The notes beneath the pieces are model-generated. The model worked only from the letters and a program-made list of their open reading frames with translations, ran no database searches and was not told where the DNA came from. A stretch of DNA of 64,000 nucleotides, from contig JADJYK010000006.1 of the NCBI GenBank assembly GCA_016719815.1, positions 207,506-271,505 on the forward strand, given 5' to 3'. Of the stretch, positions 47,513 through 57,632 are shown one piece after another. Every line of letters starts with the position of its first letter. Position 1 is the stretch's first letter. Position numbers and translations under genes: made by a program. Source of the stretch: Chitinophagaceae bacterium. GTDB lineage: Bacteria; Bacteroidota; Bacteroidia; Chitinophagales; Chitinophagaceae.

Positions 47513-47520
47513 TATTTTTG
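47513..47520 (+). promoter_or_regulatory. -7 box upstream of mutS
   Basis: TATTTTTG matches TAnnTTTG, 48 bases before the mutS ATG. No good -33 TTTG at standard spacing is seen. Confidence 0.5.
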
Positions 47521-47568
47521 CCGTCACACCCATCGTATTTAAAAAATGCCAAATAGGTGGATAGACAA

Positions 47569-50185
47569 ATGGCAAAAGCAGCTTCAGATACTCCCATGAT
47601 GCAACAGCACCAGGCTATTAAACAAAAATACCCGGATGCCATTTTGCTGTTTCGTGTTGGCGATTTTTATGAAACCTTTGGCCAGGATGCTATCACTGCC
47701 TCCGGAATTTTAGGTATTACCCTTACAAAAAGAAATAATGGCGCCGCTTCATCATCCGAACTGGCAGGGTTTCCGCACCATGCATTAGATACGTACCTGC
47801 ATAAATTAGTAAAGGCCGGTCACCGGTGGCCATTTGCGACCAGCTCGAAGACCCCAAACTGGCCAAAGGCATAGTGAAAAGAGGGGTGACAGATATGGTT
47901 ACTCCCGGCACTACTGTTAACGATAAACTGCTGGAACATCACAGTAATAATTTTCTCGCAGCCCTTCATTTTGCAGATGACGATAAATTCGGCCTGGCAT
48001 TTTTGGATATTTCCACCGGTGAATTTTTAATCGCCGAAGGCGACAGAGAATATGCCGACAAACTGCTGCAAAGTTTTAAGCCGGCTGAAGTGGTTTTTCA
48101 GCGACAGCAACAGAAAAGATTTAAAGAGTATTTTAACAGCAAAATTTACACATACACTTTAGACGAATGGATTTTTGATGCCGCATACGCCGAAAATACT
48201 TTACTAAAGCATTTTCAAACTCATTCGCTGAAAGGCTTTGGTGTGGAAGATTTGAAAAACGGGTTAACAGCCGCCGGAGCTATCATCCATTACCTGAGAG
48301 ATACGGAGCATCCCAACCTGCAGCATATTGTATCGCTGCAAAGAATAGACCGGGATGATTTTCTGTGGATGGACCGGTTCACCATCCGGAATCTTGAACT
48401 GGTATATGGAAATTCAGAAGGAAATCATACTTTACTAAGTGTACTCGATAGCACCGTTTCACCCATGGGTGCAAGATTGCTGAAACGCTGGATTATTTTC
48501 CCGTTAAAAGATATCCAGAAAATAAACGAGCGGTTAGACACTGTTGAATTCCTGATAAGAGAAACTGACCTGCGCAGTAAAATATCACAACACATAAAAC
48601 AGTGCGGCGATATTGAACGGCTGGTTTCAAAAATTCCGCTAAAAAAAATCAATCCCCGTGAAGTACTGCAACTGGCCAGGGGACTAAAACAGGTAGAAGC
48701 AATAAAACAAATCTGCCTGACATCGCAAAACGAATACATGAAAAGGCTGGGAGATACCCTGAACCCCTGCCCATATATATCAGAAAAAATTTTTAAAGAG
48801 ATTAATGAAAACCCGCCTGCACTTTCTTCAAAAGGCGGCATGTTAAGTTCCGGAATAAGCAGTGAACTTGACGAACTGCGCCGGATTGCATTCAATGGTA
48901 AAGAATACCTGGCACAGCTACAGCAAAAAGAAGCAGAAAGAACCGGCATAGCTTCGCTAAAGATTGGCTTCAACAATGTGTTTGGTTATTATTTGGAAGT
49001 GACCAATTCACAGAAGAACAAAGTGCCGCCGGAATGGATGCGCAAACAAACGCTGGCCAACGCAGAGAGAGATACATCACCCCGGAGTTAAAAGAATATG
49101 AAGAAAAATTACCGGCGCTGAAGAAAAAATTCTCCGGCTGGAACTGGAACTATACGAATCGCTGCTGAATGAGTTGTTCGATTACCTGGCTCCTGTACAA
49201 ACCAACGGCAACATACTGGCCATAATGGATTGCCTGATATGTTTTGCACAAAACGCCATTCACTTTCAATATAAGAAGCCACAACTGCATGTGGGGGATG
49301 AATGGCTGGTAAAAAATGGCCGCCACCCGGTTATTGAACGTAACATGCCGGTTGGGGAACCGTACATCGGCAATGATGTGGAATTGAACAAGACCGACCA
49401 GCAAATCATCATCCTTACCGGACCAAACATGAGCGGTAAATCTGCCCTGCTGCGGCAAACTGCCCTTATTACCCTGATGGCCCATATGGGAAGTTTTGTG
49501 CCTGCTGCTGAAGCCAAAATCTCCCTGACCGACAAAATATTTACCCGTGTTGGCGCATCCGACAACCTGAGCGGAGGCGAGTCAACCTTTATGGTAGAAA
49601 TGAATGAAACCGCCTCCATTATCAATAATATTACGGGTCGCAGCCTTATTTTGCTCGATGAAATTGGACGGGGTACTTCTACTTACGATGGGATTTCCAT
49701 TGCCTGGAGCATTGCCGAACACCTGCACCAGTCGCCACACCAGCCCAAAACCCTGTTTGCCACGCATTACCACGAACTGAATGAACTGGAAGAAAAGCTA
49801 AGCAGGATAAAAAAATTTCCATGTTACGAATAAGGAAGTGGGCAATAAAATCATTTTCCTGCGAAAACTGGCCCGTGGTGGCAGTACACACAGTTTTGGT
49901 ATACACGTTGCTAAAATGGCCGGAATGCCCCCGTCCCTCATAGAAAGGGCTAATGACATTTTAAGACAACTGGAAGAAAGAGGCCAGCAAACAGAGGTTG
50001 GCAGGGAACATATTGCTGAAAAATTGAAAGAAATCAGCCATCCAAGGATGCAATTGTCCATTTTTGATGCCCATTCAGAGACTTTTGAGGAAATAAGAAG
50101 CTTACTGGAAGAAACGGATATCAACCGCCTGACACCTGTTGAAGCCCTTCTAAAACTTCAGGAAATCAAAAACAAGCTGAAATAA
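47569..50185 (+). CDS. mutS: DNA mismatch repair protein MutS (frameshifted)
   Basis: About 870 residues. The start is ATG 47569 (MAKAASDTPMMQQHQAIKQKYPD). The mismatch-recognition wedge is FRVGDFYETFGQDA (Phe-x-Glu). Core and clamp regions follow (IHYLRDTEHPNLQHI, LDSTVSPMGARLLKRWI, GFNNVFGYYLEVTNSQKNKVP). The ATPase has Walker A LTGPNMSGKSALLRQ, ASDNLSGGESTFMVEMNE, Walker B LILLDEIGRGTSTYDGISIAW, ATHYHEL and the C-terminal GGSTHSFGIHVAKMAG. Breaks occur near 47825, 49075, 49110 and 49822, each rejoining conserved sequence in another frame. With uvrA it makes two DNA-repair genes broken only by indels, which argues for read errors rather than a real mutator. Confidence 0.95.
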
Positions 50186-50367
50186 ACTCTTTTTCCACAA
50201 GGTTTTAGGGCTTTTTTTTAATATATTGTCAAATCAAAAAACTTCTTATTTTTACTGCAAATACCAAAACATGAAATGAGCCATAAATAATTATTCATTT
50301 CATTGCTTCTAATTGAATATTTATTTTGGCGAATAACATGAGGCCTTACTAAAATAAAAACAAACTC

Positions 50368-50912
50368 ATGAAATTGTTCAGATTAACTGCTTTAACTTCT
50401 GTAGTATTATCAGCTGCCCTTTTCCTTGCTTCATGCGAAAAAGAGGCTGAAGAAAAGAAGATTCTCAGCTACGAAAAGAAAGGAATAATACTATCTGGTG
50501 CACAGGTAACTCCTGTAGTATCAACTTCGGCTGCGTTAGGTTCAATGGATGTTTCTTACTCAAAAGAAACCAAACTGCTAACATATACAATTATGTGGTC
50601 AGGACTGACTGATTCAGTTTCTGCCATCAGAATACATGGTCTGGCACCACGGGGTTATGTTGCCCCTGCCACAACATTATATCCTAATGGGATAGTTCAG
50701 CAGATTGTTGCTTCATCAGGAGCAGTATATGCCAAAAAACCAGCGGCAAGTTTACTTACGCTAAAACCGGAAAACTTACGGCAACCCTTAAGGCAGATGA
50801 ATTTTACCTGAAAGAGAATGATATACTGAATGGGATGCTGTATGTAGCTATAACCGGTAATAACTATGCCAATCCTTATGGTGAGATAAGAGGACAAATT
50901 GTATTTCAATAA
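50368..50912 (+). CDS. CHRD-domain lipoprotein (one frameshift)
   Basis: About 180 residues. The lipoprotein signal is LFLASCEKEAEEKK. A single CHRD domain follows: GIILSGAQVTPVVSTSAALGSMDVSYSKETKLLTYTIMWSGLTDSVSAIRIHG, then GNNYANPYGEIRGQIVFQ at the end. The frame shifts near 50745 (AKKTSGKFTYAKTGKL expected). CHRD domains occur in chordin and in bacterial surface proteins; the ligand is unknown. It stands alone between mutS and the convergent SET gene. Confidence 0.82.
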
Positions 50913-50960
50913 ACAAGTGTAAATATTCTTCAAAATCCTCTGCCAGTGCAGAGGATTTTT

Positions 50961-51344
50961 TTATTTGGCATCGAACCAAACAGGTTTTGTATTGTTCCAG
51001 TCGCCGTTGTAATTAATCAGCAATTCCTCACCTGGTTCAATTTTTCGAACCGTTTTTATTCTTATCACTTCAATATCAAAATCCATTTCATACTCGCAAT
51101 TGCTGCTGTATGAATGATTGTAAACTGGTACATAGCCCAGCGCCATACAGCATTTTTCTTTATCATCCCCCCATTCAAAAATATAATCATGCAGCAGCGT
51201 TTTATCAAGATGCATCCTTTCTTCTTTTGTCATTACTATCACCGGGGCAACCTCCACGACATTATCAGCTTCAATTACCTCAGAAGTAAACACGCCACGG
51301 CCTTTTTCATCAGTTGGTGCGATAAACAGATATGGTAATATCAT
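50961..51344 (-). CDS. SET-domain protein
   Basis: 128 residues from ATG 51344 (MILPYLFIAPTDEKGRGVF). Frames extending upstream run into a heptamer repeat and are not credible. The SET signatures are GRGVFTSEVIEADNVVEVAP, the SAM-binding NHSYSSNCEYEMDF and the catalytic EPGEELLINYNGDW. It probably methylates a lysine of an unknown protein. Bacterial SET proteins of this minimal size are common in Bacteroidota. Confidence 0.85.
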   Translation of the reverse strand: MILPYLFIAPTDEKGRGVFTSEVIEADNVVEVAPVIVMTKEERMHLDKTLLHDYIFEWGDDKEKCCMALGYVPVYNHSYSSNCEYEMDFDIEVIRIKTVRKIEPGEELLINYNGDWNNTKPVWFDAK

Positions 51345-51416
51345 AGTAAATACAAAGTTAGAAGTACGAAGTACGTATTTCAGGCGGATAACAGAAATTT
51401 GCATTCGCAAAATTTT

Positions 51417-51517
51417 CCGACTTCCGACTTCCGACTTCCGACTTCCGACTTCCGACTTCCGACTTCCGACTTCCGACTTCCGACTTCCGACTTCGACTTC
51501 CGACTTCCGACTTCCCA
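51417..51517. repeat. CTTCCGA heptamer microsatellite (about 13 copies)
   Basis: Head-to-tail CTTCCGA units fill the gap between the SET gene and mgtE. Ten are perfect, the eleventh lacks one C (51491-51496), two more are perfect and a degenerate one ends the array. It lies immediately upstream of the mgtE promoter, in the place of a -33 element. Confidence 0.95.
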
Positions 51518-51533
51518 CTTAAACCTTAAACCT

Positions 51534-51541
51534 TATTTTTG
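51534..51541 (+). promoter_or_regulatory. -7 box of mgtE (leaderless)
   Basis: TATTTTTG matches TAnnTTTG, followed by CCAC and the mgtE ATG at 51546, the same 4-nt spacing as at the TrmH-family gene. Confidence 0.6.
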
Positions 51542-51545
51542 CCAC

Positions 51546-52933
51546 ATGTCATTAGAACTGGAACAGACCAGCCTGCAGGAACAATTTGAAGCTGTTATTC
51601 AAACAGAAGACAAGCTACAGATAAGAGATTTCCTGGATGATCAGAATATCAGCGATGTAACTGACCTGGTATATGAATTTCCTGATTATGAGGGTCAGAT
51701 TATCGCCAATATGTCTGTACACAGAGCTGCCAGTGTGTTTAAAATTCTCGACCTGTCCGTTCAGAAAAGAATTATTCAGGACCTTCCGGCCAATACAACA
51801 GCCACGTTATTAAACGAACTGCCGGCAGATGACCGAACTGACTTTTTGGAAGAACTTCCCGGCAATGCAGTTCGTGAACTCATTAAGCTTCTTGAACCAG
51901 ACGAACGGAAAATCACACTTTCGCTGCTGGGTTATCCCGAAAACAGTATCGGCCGTTTGATGACACCTGACTATGTGTATGTATATCCCTGGAATACGAT
52001 TGAAGAAGTTTTTAGTACAATTCGCAAATATGGCAAAGACAGTGAGACCATTAATGTAATCTATGTTATCAATGAAAATGGAGAACTGCTTGATGACATC
52101 CGCATCAGGGAGTTTATTCTTAATCCTCCCGACAAGAAAGTTGCCGAACTGATGGATGAACGATTTGTTGCACTTAGCCCGGAAGATGACCAGGAAACCG
52201 CCAGCGAAGTTTTTAAAATGAATAACAGGGTGGCACTGCCGGTAGTTAGCCACTCCAATCAATTGCTTGGCATTGTAACAATAGATGATATACTCTGGGT
52301 AGCCAGCGAAGAATTTAGCGAAGACATGCAGAAAATGGGAGGTACCGAAGCCCTGGATGAACCCTACTTAGATGTGCCCATCTTCAAACTGTACAAAAAA
52401 AGAATCGTCTGGCTCCTCATACTCTTTGTCGGCGAAACGATGACCATCGCTGCCATGTCAAGCTTTCAGAAAACACTGGAACAGGTATTGGTATTATCAA
52501 CGTTCATTCCGCTAATCATATCAAGCGGTGGAAACAGCGGCTCACAGGCAGCCACCTTAATTATACAGGCATTGGCATTGGGCGAAGTCACCGTTAAAGA
52601 CTGGTGGCATATAGCAAAGAGGGAGGTAATTTCAGGCATCATCATGGGCATTACACTGGGCCTGATTGGCCTGCTGATAATTTTCGGTGGTTACCATTTT
52701 TTGGCCTGTTTGGCGAACATTATGTACTTATCGCTTTTGCCATTGGTATAGCCATCATTGGTGTTGTACTATGGGGAACACTAATGGGCTCCATGCTTCC
52801 ACTATTACTTAAACGTATGGGTGCCGACCCGGCCACTTCTTCCACACCTTTTATTGCCACATTGGTTGATGTAACCGGGTTGCTCATCTACTTCGGTACA
52901 GCCTTTTTACTACTAAAAGGCGTATTACTCTGA
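51546..52933 (+). CDS. mgtE: Magnesium transporter MgtE (one frameshift)
   Basis: About 460 residues from ATG 51546. The N-domain (residues 1-135, FLDDQNISDVTDLVYEFP, LPADDRTDFLEELP) is followed by a CBS pair (GRLMTPDYVYVYPWNTIEEV, LGIVTIDDILWVASEE) and a five-helix membrane domain with the pore motif SGGNSGSQAATLIIQALALGE and DPATSSTPFIATLVDVTGLLIYF. It imports Mg2+ or Co2+ and is gated by Mg2+ binding to the N and CBS domains. The frame changes near 52690 after LIIFGG, where YHFFGLFGEHYV continues. An upstream in-frame extension through the heptamer repeat is not part of the protein. Confidence 0.95.
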
Positions 52934-52984
52934 TATTTTTATGCTGGTTCTTGCAGGTTTAATCTCAAAAAAGATTTGAATCAA

Positions 52985-52992
52985 TACTTTTG
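52985..52992 (+). promoter_or_regulatory. -7 box of glmS
   Basis: TACTTTTG matches TAnnTTTG, 24 bases before the glmS ATG. Confidence 0.55.
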
Positions 52993-53015
52993 CCCGCAAA
53001 AAATATCATAAACCT

Positions 53016-54849
53016 ATGTGCGGAATTGTTGGATATACCGGCCCAAGAGAAGCTTACCCAATCATTATTAAGGGCTTGAAGAGATTAGAATACCGGGGCT
53101 ACGACAGCACCGGCGTGGCACTGCATAACAGTGGACTGAAAGTTTACAAAAAGAAAGGAAAGGTTGCCGAACTGGAAGATGCGATCCTTGGCAAAGACCT
53201 CCATGCCAATACTGGCATTGGCCATACCCGCTGGGCTACCCACGGCGAACCCTGCGATCGCAATGCACATCCGCACAGCTCAGCAAGTGGCAGGCTCGCC
53301 ATGATTCATAATGGTATTATTGAAAATTATGGTCAGCTAAAACAGGAGCTGGTTAACAAAGGCTACACTTTCAGCAGCGATACAGATACCGAAGTCCTGT
53401 TAAACTTTATTGAAGAAATCCGCAATAACAATAGCTGCTCTTTAGAAGAAGCTGTAAGGGTTGCGCTGAAAAGGGTTACCGGGGCTTATGTAATTCTCTT
53501 GCTTGATGCCGATGACCCCGAGACTATCATCGCAGCCAGAAAGGGCAGTCCGCTGGTGATTGGTGTGGGCAAAGGCGAACATTTTCTCGGCTCCGATGCA
53601 TCGCCCATGCTGGAATACACTAAAGAAGTGGTGTATGTAAATGACTACGAACTGGCTATTGTAAAACCCGATGAACTGATTCTGAAAAACCTTGGCAACG
53701 AAAAAATTACGCCATACGTTCAAAAGCTTGACCTGGAACTCGCTGCTATTGAAAAAGGCATCTACGAGCATTTCATGCTCAAAGAAATTCATGAACAGCC
53801 ACAAACAATATTTGACTGCCTCCGCGGAAGATTAGATGCTGAAGCCGGAACCATTACCATGAGTGGTATTCAGCAATATGCAGAACAGATAATGAATGCC
53901 AACCGCATCATCATGGTGGCATGTGGTAAGCTGGCACGCAGGCCTCGCAGCTGAATATATTTTTGAAGAACTCTGCCGCATCAATGTAGAAGTGGAATAT
54001 GCATCTGAATTCCGTTACCGCAATCCCGTTATCAACAAAGGCGATGTGATTATCGCTATTTCGCAAAGCGGCGAAACAGCAGATACATTAGTGGCCATTG
54101 AAAATGCTAAAGAAAAAGGGGCCATCATTTTAGGCGTGGTGAATGTGGTAGGTTCTTCTATTGCCCGTATCAGTCATGCCGGTGCGTATACTCACGCCGG
54201 GCCGGAAATTGGTGTTGCCTCCACAAAAGCCTTCACTGCACAATTAGCCGTGCTAACTATGATTGCCCTGAAGATCGGCTACATGAAAGGAACTATCTCG
54301 CAGGAACGCTACATGCACCTGCTGAAAGAAATGGAAGAAGTGCCTGAGAAAGTAGCATGGACATTAAACCACAGCAGCAATATTAAAGCCCTCGCTGAAA
54401 AATATAAAGATGCGCATGACTTCCTCTACCTCGGCCGTGGCTATAATTTTCCGGTGGCATTAGAAGGAGCCTTGAAACTGAAAGAAATTTCTTACATACA
54501 TGCAGAAGGTTACCCTGCTGCCGAAATGAAACACGGCCCTATCGCCCTTGTTGATGAAACCTTACCTGTTGTATTTGTGGCAACAAAAGATGCCTATCAT
54601 GAAAAAGTGGTAAGTAATATGCAGGAGATAAAAGCCCGGAAAGGAAAAGTAATTTCTGTTATTACCGAAGGCGATACCGTTTCTTCATCCATATCAGACG
54701 ATGTAATGGTAATACCCGAAGCAGATGAAATTGTAGCGCCGATGATAAGTATTGTTCCCCTGCAACTCCTTTCCTACTACATTGGTGTGGCCAGGGGTTG
54801 TGATGTGGACAAGCCCAGGAACCTGGCGAAATCGGTGACCGTAGAATAA
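53016..54849 (+). CDS. glmS: Glutamine-fructose-6-phosphate aminotransferase (one frameshift)
   Basis: About 611 residues, the first enzyme of UDP-GlcNAc synthesis. The glutaminase domain begins MCGIVGYTGPREAYP with the catalytic Cys at position 2 and has GHTRWATHGEP and HNGIIENY. The two SIS isomerase domains carry ISQSGETADTL, PEIGVASTKAFTAQLAVL and the C-terminal CDVDKPRNLAKSVTVE. The frame breaks near 53925, where VACGTSWHAGLAAEY is expected and about two bases are missing. No glmS ribozyme is visible upstream. Confidence 0.96.
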
Positions 54850-54930
54850 CATTTAGATTTTATGAATCATAACAGAATTGTAAACTCATTCCTTAATTAA
54901 ACAACAAACTCCCCTTTAGGGGCCGGGAGT

Positions 54931-57032
54931 ATGAACCACATCAGCAAACAACCCATCAACAGTCTTGGCTACGACTTTATCACAAAAGAATACATTCCCA
55001 AAGGGAAAGATGAGTACTACCTGCGCAACAGGCAGCACCGTACCAAAAACAAATACCGCAATCTTACTCACTCCGAAATAAGCATTCTTGAAAAGAATGA
55101 TAACAGTAGCGACGACTGGAGCAAATTCCTCGTTACTGATTCTTTCGACCCGGCACTCATAAAACGCTGCTCCTTCTTTGGTCTCATCCGCATTGGCAAA
55201 TTGGAACCCTGGTTTCATGAGTTCAACAACCTGCGTATGCCCGTTGGCTTGTACAACAGCACCATCATCAGCTGCGACTTTGGCGATAATGTTGTTATTG
55301 ACAATGTCAATTTCATGAGCCATTACATCATCGGTAACGATGCTATGCTGACGAAAATGCCGGACGAAGTGTGCTGCCCTTCAACGGTATGCTGCCCGGC
55401 GATGCCTGGCTCTGGAGCAAATACCGTGACGATGAAAAACTCCTGCAACGCTTTAAACAGTTTACCGATGATAAGTTCGACACCCGCAGAGGTTACTATG
55501 GAAAAATCGGCGACCGCACCGTTATCAAAAACTGCCGCATCATTAAAGATGCATGGATAGGCAGCGATGCTTACCTGAAAGGTGCCAACAAAATCAAGAA
55601 CATCACCATCAACTCATCCCCCGATGCAAAAACGCAGATAGGCGAAGGTTGCGAACTGGTAAATGGCATTGTAGGTTATGGCTGCCGCATTTTCTACGGC
55701 GTTAAGGCCGTTCGTTTTGTAATGGGCTCCAACTCACAATTGAAATATGGGGCAAGGCTTATCAACTCCTACCTTGGCGATAATTCCACTATCTCCTGCT
55801 GCGAAGTGTTAAACTCTCTCATCTTTCCCGCACATGAGCAGCACCACAACAACTCATTCCTTTGTGCCGCTACGGTGCATGGGCAAAGCAATATGGCTGC
55901 CGGTGCCACCATCGGCTCCAATCATAACTCAAGAGGGGCAGATGGTGAAATTGTTGCAGGCCGTGGTTTCTGGCCGGGCTTATGTGTAAGCCTCAAACAC
56001 AATTCAAAATTTGCCAGCTTCACCTTAATCGCCAAAGGCGATTTTCCTGCTGAGCTGAACATCCCCATCCCCTTCTCATTAGTAAGTAATGATGTGGCCA
56101 ACGATAAACTGGTGGTAATGCCCGGCTACTGGTTTATGTACAATATGTATGCACTGGCCCGCAACGCCGGCAAATACATCAGCCGGGATAAACGCTTCGA
56201 TAAAACAATCGCATTAGAGTACGATTATCTTGCACCCGACAGTATCAACGAAATGCTCACCGCACTCACTATCATAAAAAAAGCAGTGGCAACGGCATGG
56301 GCAAAAAAACACAAAAAAAGTCTGCCCGAAAAAGACCTGGAAAAAACCGGCGAACAATTGCTCGAAACCAAACCAACTGAAATAGCCGCACTCGAAATAC
56401 TTGTTACCGGTTTTGAAAACAGCAAACGCAAAGTGCAGCTCATCAAAGTAGCCGAGGCATACAATTTCTTTAAGCAGCTAATTATTTATTACGGCACCAC
56501 ACAGCTTATTACTTTTATTGGCAGAAAGAAAATAACCGGCTGGCAGCAACTCTCCGATAAACTCCCCGCTGCCCCTGCACTTACTGAGTGGAAAAATATT
56601 GGCGGACAACTGATACCCGCAGCAGCCGTAAAAACGCTGGTAACAAATATTCAGTCGGGCAAAATAAACAGTTGGGACGAAGTGCATACCTGGTATCAAA
56701 AGAAAAGCGACAGCTACACTACCGATAAGTTCAGTCATTCCTTTGCGGCCCTGCTTCATATATTGGGTATCAGCCGCAGCCGCTTTACCAAAAAAATGTT
56801 TACCGGTTTATTGCAGCAGGCCATACAAACCAATAACTGGCTGGCTGCCGCCATCCACGACTCAAGGGCAAGAGATTATCAAAATCCTTTCCGGCAAATG
56901 GCATATGATACGGAGGCCGAGATGAACAAAGTAATCGGCAGCCTTAAAGACAACAGCTTTATCAAACAGCAGCAGGAAGAAAACGAGGCATTCTGCAAAA
57001 TAGCAGAAGCACTGATGCAAAAGTTCAGATAG
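54931..57032 (+). CDS. DUF4954-family protein with internal deletion/frameshift
   Basis: About 690 residues of the Bacteroidota DUF4954 family. Hexapeptide-repeat-like strands suggest a left-handed beta-helix as in acyltransferases (GNDVVIDNV, GDRTVIKNCRIIKDAWIGSDAYLKGANKIKNITI, GYGCRIFYG). The C-terminal half is helical (LAPDSINEMLTALTIIKKAV). The two frames (54931-55560 and 55371-57032) meet near 55355. Sequence between IIGNDAML and ENAGRSVLPFNGMLPGDAW is shorter than the roughly 30 residues I expect from family members, so bases are missing there, not just one. It follows glmS; a link to sugar-nucleotide metabolism is only contextual. Confidence 0.8.
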
Positions 57033-57539
57033 TTTTTTGTAGCCAGCCGCAGTACTACTATCATCGCCTGTTGTGTCACTCACTTCATCGTTCGGTAATT
57101 CTATTTTACAAAACAGCCCCAGAAGAACTGGGGCCAAGGCCGTCACCTTCGGAACACTATTAATAATTCGTATTTATCACTGGAATACATACATTAATTA
57201 AAAACAATTTATTATATTTAAGGTGCTATTTCTCTGAAATAGTAAGCCAAAGCACAACAAACTTAAGTAAGTGAGAACCTTCACGAACCTTATCGTCCTG
57301 TTTTTAAAAAAAGTTGACCAGAATTTCTCTACCCCGCATTCTGTCAGGGTCAGTATTTCCACCAATTACAAAAACGCTGTTTCTCCTGCAAATAGAAATA
57401 TTTTCAACTGCTTTTCATTGGGAGCGAGAATCTATTCGCCTGGATTATTGATACAGGCAAATCCAAGAAAAGTTTTATTCTGGTACTAATCTGTCTAAAA
57501 AAAGGGGCAGCGGTTTTGGGGAGGTGGTTTTTAGGGAAT
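57033..57539. other. 507-bp spacer between DUF4954 gene and tracrRNA
   Basis: I see no supported gene. A perfect 7-bp hairpin GCCCCAG/CTGGGGC (57116-57134, loop AAGAA) is followed on the minus strand by TGTTTT and could be a weak terminator. A 72-codon frame from GTG at 57271 has no recognisable features. No CRISPR repeat is present. Confidence 0.5.
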
Positions 57540-57630
57540 AAAAAAACCGACTTGCGCCGGTTTAAATGTATTCACAACGGAATAATCCTTATTGTGATTT
57601 GCTTTCAAGGTTAAAACTAATAAAACTCCA
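57540..57630 (-). ncRNA. tracrRNA of the type II-C CRISPR system
   Basis: Read on the minus strand, the segment has the full tracrRNA order. The anti-repeat is complementary to plus-strand ATTGTGATTTGCTTTCAA (57591-57608), which matches the GTTGTGA...GCTTTCAA start of II-C CRISPR repeats in Bacteroidota. A nexus AAGGATTATTCCGTTGTG follows, then a terminator stem ACCGGC-GCAA-GTCGGT (57545-57561 region) with a T7 tail. A G-U pair in that stem is an A-C mismatch on the other strand, so the minus strand is the transcribed one. The 5' end is not known; the window 57609-57630 allows about 90 nt. It is divergent from cas9. Confidence 0.85.
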
Positions 57631-57632
57631 CT

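Noticed and set aside
47457..47642. Cys-rich peptide (AWCCCIMG) upstream of the DUF4139 gene as a second Cys leader
   Set aside because: It is antisense to the start of mutS, whose coding sequence explains the bases. There is no hairpin or metabolic context.
51399..51545. N-terminal extension of MgtE and of the SET protein through the heptamer repeat
   Set aside because: The extensions are translations of CTTCCGA units (GSRKSEV or TSDFRLP words). Both proteins have good internal starts matching their families.
52934..53015. glmS ribozyme
   Set aside because: The gap is 82 bp with a promoter box and no ribozyme-like core; the ribozyme is mostly a Gram-positive feature.
57271..57489. 72-codon frame upstream of the CRISPR locus
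   Set aside because: It has a GTG start, no recognisable motif, no promoter or neighbour support; not enough to call a gene.
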